Source: Nitrosotalea sp. (GTDB lineage Archaea; Thermoproteota; Nitrososphaeria; Nitrososphaerales; Nitrosopumilaceae). Taken from it: DNA of 10,385 nucleotides. The stretch lies in the NCBI GenBank assembly GCA_031296345.1, contig JARLFW010000131.1, forward strand, positions 1-10,385, given 5' to 3'. A program made the position numbers and the translations under genes. Under the pieces are notes generated by a model, which was not told the origin of the DNA, did not search any database, and saw only the letters and a program-made list of their open reading frames with translations. Positions 6,007-10,385 of the stretch are shown here, one piece after another. Position 1 is the stretch's first letter. Each line of letters opens with the position of its first letter.

Positions 6007-8994
6007 CTAGTTGTAGCTTTTCTTTACTTCTTTAACACTACTTCTAAGATCCATGACACCTTTTGAATAGAAAAAGGCCACAACTACCAACCCTGCTGCG
6101 ATTGAAGGGCCTGCCACATCTGTATATCCTACTCCTAATGGTATACCCAAAGTGGCACCTGTTTCAGTATTTTCAACAAATCCTGGTTTTAGACTGGTGG
6201 TAACTATTCCAAGTGCGTTTGCACGTTGCTCTGCTATTATTATGTCTCCTTGGGAATCAGATGTTGCCCATTGCGTAAATGATGATGGGGATGGTATGTT
6301 AAATTCTGTATTCTTGCCAGTTCTAGGATCTATGACTGCAATCTTGTTTAGGGTATGTTGTGCCAACCAAAGATCATGATTTGCATCAAAGACCATGCCA
6401 AACGGTAAACCTTGAGGATCTGTGTTATATTTTTTAAAAGTCTTGAGTAAAGGATCAAAGGCTGAAACCCCCTTGCCATCGTGTTCTGACACAAAGACTT
6501 GGTTAGTCACAGAATCAAATAATATGTTGGTAGGACTTGCAAGTGTACTGTTGAATGGACTGTATTCTATAATCTTGTAGTTTTGAGCAGGATCTATATC
6601 TGCAATCTTTCCTGAACCGCTCTCTGCTACCCATACTTGACCAGTAGACTGGTCTATGGAGATGCCAAGTGGTACAGAGTTATCTGGCAACTTGATTGAT
6701 TGGAATGTTTTTGTTTTTGTATCTAATTTTAAAACCTCACTCGTACTTGATACCGTTAACCAAATATTGTTTGAATTATCTACAACAATGCCTGATACAG
6801 TACCATTGTTTGGAATGTGGTATTTTTGATCTTTTCCAACATCTGGCATGTATTGACCGATAATTTTTGTTATGGGATCAATATACCATATATTATTTTG
6901 AAAGTCTATTGCAGTGCCAGTAATTATGTTTGTTCCATTAATTTTATGCTCTGTATATTGTTTAGAGTTTAGATCAAATTCCCAAATTCTTCCACTGTTA
7001 ATTTCTGTATCTCCAACCCAAATTACATTTCTGATGGGATCATAAATTGGGTATAATGGCAAAGCCTTACTATCTGGCATTTTAAATTCTGTTATGTTGG
7101 CTTGTAATTGATTCAAATTTGGTTTTACATATAGATCATTAAAGTTTGTAACAACATTGAGCGCTCCATATGTTGTTGTTATACCTTCTACCTGTGCTTG
7201 CCAATGGCCAGGTATTGCTAGCTCTGCAGTATCTACAGAAAATACTCCCTGTGATATTTTCACTGCATCGTTAACTGCAATGGGACCAATTCCTTTGTCT
7301 ACTTGGGTAAGTGTTATCTTTGTAGAGTTTATGTTTATTGGATTGTTTTTTGAATCTACAAACGATATGCTAATATTATTTTTTCCAGCTAAAAATGGGT
7401 CTGCTGTCAATATTATGTTTCCATTGTTTGTAAAACTTGTTTCAGTAAATTTGTTTTGAACTAAACTTGCTAGTGAGGTAAATGCAAAAACATGTGGAAT
7501 TTGTTGCTGTTGTTGTACCAATTCATTTTGAAATTGAATGGATGGAGTTCCAGAATCTACTAGTATAGCTATTGAGGCAATTAGAACGAGCCCTATTATT
7601 GCCTCAATTTTTATGCTCTTGTCAAACTTGGTAAGAATTGATTTTTCTGTTTCATTCTTACCAGTTTTATAATCTTGAGATATTGTAGAGTGTGGAATGT
7701 GTGATAAAGTGACTGATCTGAGTGCATTTCTATGAGTGGCATAATGATGGAAAGCACCTATTCCAATCATTGTTGTTGCTAATGAAAGCTTGATGATGAG
7801 TATCTCTCCGTATATTGATGCAAGAGTTAGCGAAAGATTGCTCTCAAGTGCATAGAGGAGAAATGGACCTGTGATCATCACTAATCCGAGAAGTGTAATA
7901 GTTATGGTAGAAAATTGTGGTATTATTAGTAATAAAATAGATATGCTACTTTTTTCATCTTGTGCTTGTCTTAATTTTGGAGCTACAACGCTTGTCAAGT
8001 AAATGACCCCCCCAATCCATAATGATGCCACTACGTTGTGTATGAAATCAAGTATTGGTGGAAGTAATTTTCCGCTTGCTGCACCATGACTTATCAGTGT
8101 AGTAGTGGTAAGTATTGCAATTCCTAACGCAAATAGTATGATGATCTGACTTTTTGATAAAATTGTGTTTGATTTTTTTTGTTTAAGATATGAAAATAAA
8201 GCCATACCGAACAATGCTAATGACAAAACCATTCTTACAATCCATAAATTTCCAAATGTTGTACCAATTGCTTCTAGTATGCCGGAATTTATCGACAGTG
8301 ATTCTGATACAATCATTGCTACATCGCCTGCCAAAATAATTATGGAACCAATCAATACAATCTTGGTTGTACTCTTATCGATCCTAGAACGCATTAGTTT
8401 TGTTGCATCATTTAGTGCAGAAATTCTAGAAACCGGTCTCCATAACCAGAATGACGAGAAGATAGCTCCTACAACAATAATTTGTCCTACAAGTGAAGGA
8501 TATCTTGCAATGCTATCTGGAATGGATACAACGTCTGTAAAACTAATGTTTGTTTTTGCATTCAAAAGATTTTGTGGTATTGGCTGTCCTATAGCAAAGA
8601 CAAAAGCATTTGTAGTTGAATGACCATCTGTGGCATCAAGAACTTTGGTGTAAACTGTGTAAATTCCATTTGGAGTATCGGGTGGAAGAGAAACAGCAGT
8701 TTTTGTATGTTCATTGTTTGTAAAGTGCCAGTCATTATTTTGTATGGATTTACCATTTGCGTCCATGACTTTAATCTGACTATAACGCATGTCAATTGGG
8801 TCAACAAATTCTATCTCAATTTGTGATGGAACCGTATTTACTGATGATGCTGGTGCAGGACTACTATCTATGACAAATGCATGCTCATAGGATTTGGGAA
8901 TGCCAGAAATTATTGCTAGGACAAATAATGAAACAAATACTGACAAAATTATTTTGTTTGATGGCTTTGATAACATGTTAATTCTAAAACTCAT
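6007..8994 (-). CDS. CopC-CopD-beta-propeller fusion, copper resistance/uptake protein
   Basis: 995 residues, four modules. (1) After a signal segment (15-34), a CopC-like Cu-binding domain (38-137) starting HAFVIDSSPAPAS and holding the family DGH motif at 123-125. (2) A CopD-like membrane domain (about 165-481) with roughly eight helices and conserved-looking SHGAA (H303) and FIHNVVASLWIGG (H319). (3) An extracellular Ig-like domain (about 522-617) with PGHW at 595-598, like YtkA domains. (4) A beta-propeller (about 650-935) with seven Vgb/NHL-like repeats, each an IW or VW strand followed by a D-x-x-T-type turn. A last helix lies at about 960-977. CopC binds copper outside and CopD is thought to pass it inward. 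The propeller is structurally like streptogramin lyase, but I see no reason to call it a lyase. ATG 8994 is used; M7 is possible. The start is divergent from the Ig-like pair. Confidence 0.9.
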   Translation of the reverse strand: MSFRINMLSKPSNKIILSVFVSLFVLAIISGIPKSYEHAFVIDSSPAPASSVNTVPSQIEIEFVDPIDMRYSQIKVMDANGKSIQNNDWHFTNNEHTKTAVSLPPDTPNGIYTVYTKVLDATDGHSTTNAFVFAIGQPIPQNLLNAKTNISFTDVVSIPDSIARYPSLVGQIIVVGAIFSSFWLWRPVSRISALNDATKLMRSRIDKSTTKIVLIGSIIILAGDVAMIVSESLSINSGILEAIGTTFGNLWIVRMVLSLALFGMALFSYLKQKKSNTILSKSQIIILFALGIAILTTTTLISHGAASGKLLPPILDFIHNVVASLWIGGVIYLTSVVAPKLRQAQDEKSSISILLLIIPQFSTITITLLGLVMITGPFLLYALESNLSLTLASIYGEILIIKLSLATTMIGIGAFHHYATHRNALRSVTLSHIPHSTISQDYKTGKNETEKSILTKFDKSIKIEAIIGLVLIASIAILVDSGTPSIQFQNELVQQQQQIPHVFAFTSLASLVQNKFTETSFTNNGNIILTADPFLAGKNNISISFVDSKNNPININSTKITLTQVDKGIGPIAVNDAVKISQGVFSVDTAELAIPGHWQAQVEGITTTYGALNVVTNFNDLYVKPNLNQLQANITEFKMPDSKALPLYPIYDPIRNVIWVGDTEINSGRIWEFDLNSKQYTEHKINGTNIITGTAIDFQNNIWYIDPITKIIGQYMPDVGKDQKYHIPNNGTVSGIVVDNSNNIWLTVSSTSEVLKLDTKTKTFQSIKLPDNSVPLGISIDQSTGQVWVAESGSGKIADIDPAQNYKIIEYSPFNSTLASPTNILFDSVTNQVFVSEHDGKGVSAFDPLLKTFKKYNTDPQGLPFGMVFDANHDLWLAQHTLNKIAVIDPRTGKNTEFNIPSPSSFTQWATSDSQGDIIIAEQRANALGIVTTSLKPGFVENTETGATLGIPLGVGYTDVAGPSIAAGLVVVAFFYSKGVMDLRSSVKEVKKSYN

Positions 8995-9029
8995 TATGCT
9001 ATATCCTACTCTTTGATATGCATTTAAAA

Positions 9030-9050
9030 TTTAATATCATATTGGTACAA
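9030..9050 (-). promoter_or_regulatory. promoter with TTGTACCA element, CopCD fusion
   Basis: Minus strand TTGTACCA (9043-9050), 5-base spacer, ATATTAAA (9030-9037). The predicted transcript start near 9007 leaves about 12 bases of leader before the ATG at 8994. It lies back to back with the plus-strand site at 9088. Confidence 0.6.
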
Positions 9051-9087
9051 ATATCAAACAAGAAAAAAGTGACATGCTATTCTATAG

Positions 9088-9107
9088 TTGTACCATAATG
9101 TATATAT
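9088..9107 (+). promoter_or_regulatory. promoter with TTGTACCA element, tandem Ig-like operon
   Basis: TTGTACCA (9088-9095), 5-base spacer, TATATAT (9101-9107). The predicted transcript start is near 9130, between the alternative TTG (9129) and the preferred ATG (9141). Confidence 0.6.
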
Positions 9108-9140
9108 CCAAATATTATTTACTCACCTTTGAATATTAAA

Positions 9141-9593
9141 ATGAACACTAAAAAAATTATAATTCCAGTCATACTTGCATTGGTTGTAGTTATTATTGCG
9201 CCATATGCGCTCCATCCAGCAGAGGCACATATTTTGAAGAACTTTGCACCACATGTTTCAGTAAAAATTGGTTGGGATAGTGAACCACCACTTGTTGGTG
9301 ATACAAACAAGATTTATGTTTATCTTTACAACGGTACTGATGACACTGCACCACCGATAGCAGGTAACGGCTTAGATAACATGACCATAACCATACAATA
9401 TGGTGGTCAAACCAAAAAGCTTAGTTTTGATGCAAGCGATGATACACCAGGATTGTATAGTTCTGCTGTAATTCCAACTCAACTTGGAACTTACAATACT
9501 ATAATCCAAGGAACAATCAATGGTGTTAGCATTCCTGCTACCACTTATCCAATGCAAGAAGTTGAAGCCAAGGACAAGTATAACTTTCCTTGA
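9141..9593 (+). CDS. exported Ig-like protein, first of a tandem pair
   Basis: 150 residues. The signal peptide (hydrophobic 6-22, cleavage after AEA at 27-29) would leave His30 as the mature N-terminus. The rest is one beta-rich domain: VSVKIGWDSEPPLVGDTN (39-56), an NGTDD loop, IQYGGQTKKLSFDASDDTPGLY (85-106) and IPTQLGTYNTIIQG (111-124). This pattern resembles exported YtkA/CopC-like Ig domains seen beside respiratory and copper genes, but no exact family is assigned. It ends at FP without the Met repeat and sorting tail of its neighbour, so it should be released or held by partners. ATG 9141 is chosen over TTG 9129 because the paralogue begins at the equivalent Met. It is the first gene of an operon; the next follows after 17 bases. 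Confidence 0.8.
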   Translation: MNTKKIIIPVILALVVVIIAPYALHPAEAHILKNFAPHVSVKIGWDSEPPLVGDTNKIYVYLYNGTDDTAPPIAGNGLDNMTITIQYGGQTKKLSFDASDDTPGLYSSAVIPTQLGTYNTIIQGTINGVSIPATTYPMQEVEAKDKYNFP

Positions 9594-9597
9594 AAAT

Positions 9598-9601
9598 GGA
9601 G
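9598..9601 (+). promoter_or_regulatory. Shine-Dalgarno of the second paralogue
   Basis: GGAG, 9 bases before the ATG at 9611, in the 17-base gap between the paralogues. It supports ATG 9611 over the in-frame TTG at 9590 that overlaps the previous stop. Confidence 0.5.
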
Positions 9602-9610
9602 ATAAGTGGC

Positions 9611-10225
9611 ATGAATAGAAAAATAATAATCCCAGCGATACTTGCATTGGTTGCAGTTATTATTGCGCCATATGCACTCCATCCAGCAGAGGCGCATACT
9701 CTAAAAACTTTTGATAAGGTTTCAGTGAAAATTGGTTGGTTACATGAACCGCCATTTGTTGGTGACTTGAACGAAGTTGATGTTTATGTGTATAATGGTA
9801 CTGATGACACTGCTCCACCGATAGCAGGAACTGCATTAGATAAATTGACAGTTACTGCTCAATATGGTGGTAATACCAAAAATCTCAGTTTTGATGCAAG
9901 CGATGATACCCCTGGATTGTATGTTTCAGCTTTGACACCAGCTCAAATTGGAACTTATAACATGATTATTCAAGGTAGCATTAATGGAACTACTATTCCA
10001 TCTACTACATATGCTATGCAAGATGTTGAAGCCAAGGACAATTATTATTTTCCACCAATGTCTGGCAACATGACTGGAATGAACATGTCTAGCAACATGA
10101 CTGGAATGAACATGTCTAACAATACAGTGCCAGAATTTGGTCCAATAGCATCATTGGTTCTCGTAATTGCAATAGTTAGTGTTATTGTAGTGACCGGAAA
10201 GTCTAGAGGTTTTCTAAACTTCTAG
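9611..10225 (+). CDS. exported Ig-like protein with Met-rich repeat and PEFG tail
   Basis: 204 residues, a close paralogue of the preceding protein: near-identical signal peptide (ending HPAEA, then His29) and the same domain with VSVKIGW, EPPFVGD, NGTDDTAPPIAG, LSFDASDDTPGLY and GTYNMIIQG. It then adds a Met/Asn-rich linker (150-171), two nine-residue repeats with an MxxxMxxMx Met pattern plus a partial third, suited to Cu(I). After this comes VPEFG (173-177), a hydrophobic helix (about 178-195) and a basic end with KSR. PEFG is the signature of the thaumarchaeal PEFG-CTERM tail, so the protein is probably fixed to the cell surface by an archaeosortase. It is co-transcribed with the first paralogue. 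The signal-peptide DNA is unusually alike in the two copies, suggesting recent duplication or gene conversion. Copper binding is inferred. Confidence 0.85.
   Translation: MNRKIIIPAILALVAVIIAPYALHPAEAHTLKTFDKVSVKIGWLHEPPFVGDLNEVDVYVYNGTDDTAPPIAGTALDKLTVTAQYGGNTKNLSFDASDDTPGLYVSALTPAQIGTYNMIIQGSINGTTIPSTTYAMQDVEAKDNYYFPPMSGNMTGMNMSSNMTGMNMSNNTVPEFGPIASLVLVIAIVSVIVVTGKSRGFLNF
10058..10111 (+). repeat. 27-base tandem repeat encoding the Met linker
   Basis: Two 27-base units (10058-10084, 10085-10111) differ at one base (G/A at the seventh position), and a partial third begins at 10112. Each encodes nine residues with four Met. Near-identity at DNA level points to recent repeat expansion. Confidence 0.85.
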
Positions 10226-10241
10226 GATATTTATTTTGTTC

Positions 10242-10261
10242 TTGTACCAAAACATATTTAT
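10242..10261 (+). promoter_or_regulatory. promoter with TTGTACCA element, right-edge gene
   Basis: TTGTACCA (10242-10249), 5-base spacer, TATTTAT (10255-10261). The predicted transcript start at about 10284-10287 coincides with the ATG at 10287. The T-rich stretch just before (10229-10243) may also terminate the preceding operon. Confidence 0.6.
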
Positions 10262-10286
10262 GAAAAATCACATTTTTTGCTAATGT

Positions 10287-10385
10287 ATGAACACTAGAAT
10301 TTTAGTAATTTCATTAGTTCTTGCATTGTGTTTAATCGGTGTTTCTAATTTTATGATTCATCCTGCATCTGCACAGGCATCACAA
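10287..10385 (+). CDS. secreted protein, 5' part only
   Basis: 33 codons are visible before the window ends. They encode a signal peptide: MNTR start, hydrophobic core (about 5-19), the HPASA end seen in its neighbours, and cleavage before Gln30. The mature protein cannot be judged. The ATG at 10287 is preferred to that at 10283, which stops after four codons, and it fits a leaderless start from the promoter at 10242. The shared element suggests it belongs with the other surface genes. Confidence 0.7.
   Translation, partial: MNTRILVISLVLALCLIGVSNFMIHPASAQASQ

Noticed and set aside
5979..6011. Ten-codon frame with a TATA box 26 bases ahead
   Set aside because: Too short to support as a gene, runs into the end of the convergent CopCD gene, and the TATA block is better explained as part of the palindromic minus-strand site.
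7157..8623. Long plus-strand frames opposite the CopCD gene
   Set aside because: They lie antisense to well-supported domains (CopD helices and the Ig-like module), show no recognisable protein character, and have no promoter or ribosome site.
1..10385. Mobile elements, CRISPR arrays, tRNA or rRNA genes
   Set aside because: No transposase, integrase, regularly spaced repeats, terminal repeats or cloverleaf/rRNA segments were seen on either strand.

Overview
The window looks like an AT-rich chromosomal segment of an ammonia-oxidising archaeon (Nitrososphaerota/Thaumarchaeota). The evidence is an archaeal Orc1/Cdc6 initiator, TATA boxes about 26 bases ahead of leaderless starts (several TTG or GTG), PEF/PEFG-type C-terminal sorting tails, and many exported proteins of a copper-handling kind. 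I cannot name the species from sequence alone.

Layout, left to right. A leftward two-gene operon (about 180-1071) encodes a four-helix membrane protein and a tandem winged-helix regulator. A 540-base gap follows; it holds a promoter, a strong RNA-like hairpin and possibly a tiny Cys-containing ORF. Next come a rightward exported Cys/Met protein (1620-2414), a leftward membrane-anchored HxHxH protein (2574-3110), and rightward orc1/cdc6 (3314-4642) with ORB-like elements and a dyad upstream. A 35-residue, nine-cysteine metallothionein-like gene lies leftward at 4688-4795; it is easily missed because of its size. Then come a rightward Met-rich PEF-tail protein (4987-5910), a leftward 995-residue CopC-CopD-beta-propeller fusion (6007-8994), two rightward tandem paralogous exported Ig-like proteins (9141-9593 and 9611-10225, the second with an added Met-rich repeat and PEFG tail), and the start of another secreted protein cut by the window edge (10287 onward).

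Most of these genes plausibly work together at the cell surface in copper capture, transfer, uptake or protection. The products include a CopC/CopD importer-like fusion, three exported proteins with Met clusters, exported proteins predicted to begin with His once processed, and a cytoplasmic thiolate-rich metal buffer.

The strongest undescribed signal is a promoter element, TTGTACCA, placed exactly 5 bases ahead of the TATA box. It occurs at five promoters: the regulator operon, the Met-rich gene, both sides of the divergent CopCD/Ig-like pair, and the final partial gene. There is a one-mismatch copy ahead of the hairpin RNA candidate, a degenerate copy ahead of the Cys/Met protein, and a palindromic variant at 5948-5968. 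This looks like a local regulon, and the winged-helix protein, whose own operon carries the site, is the obvious candidate regulator. That copper is the signal is inference.
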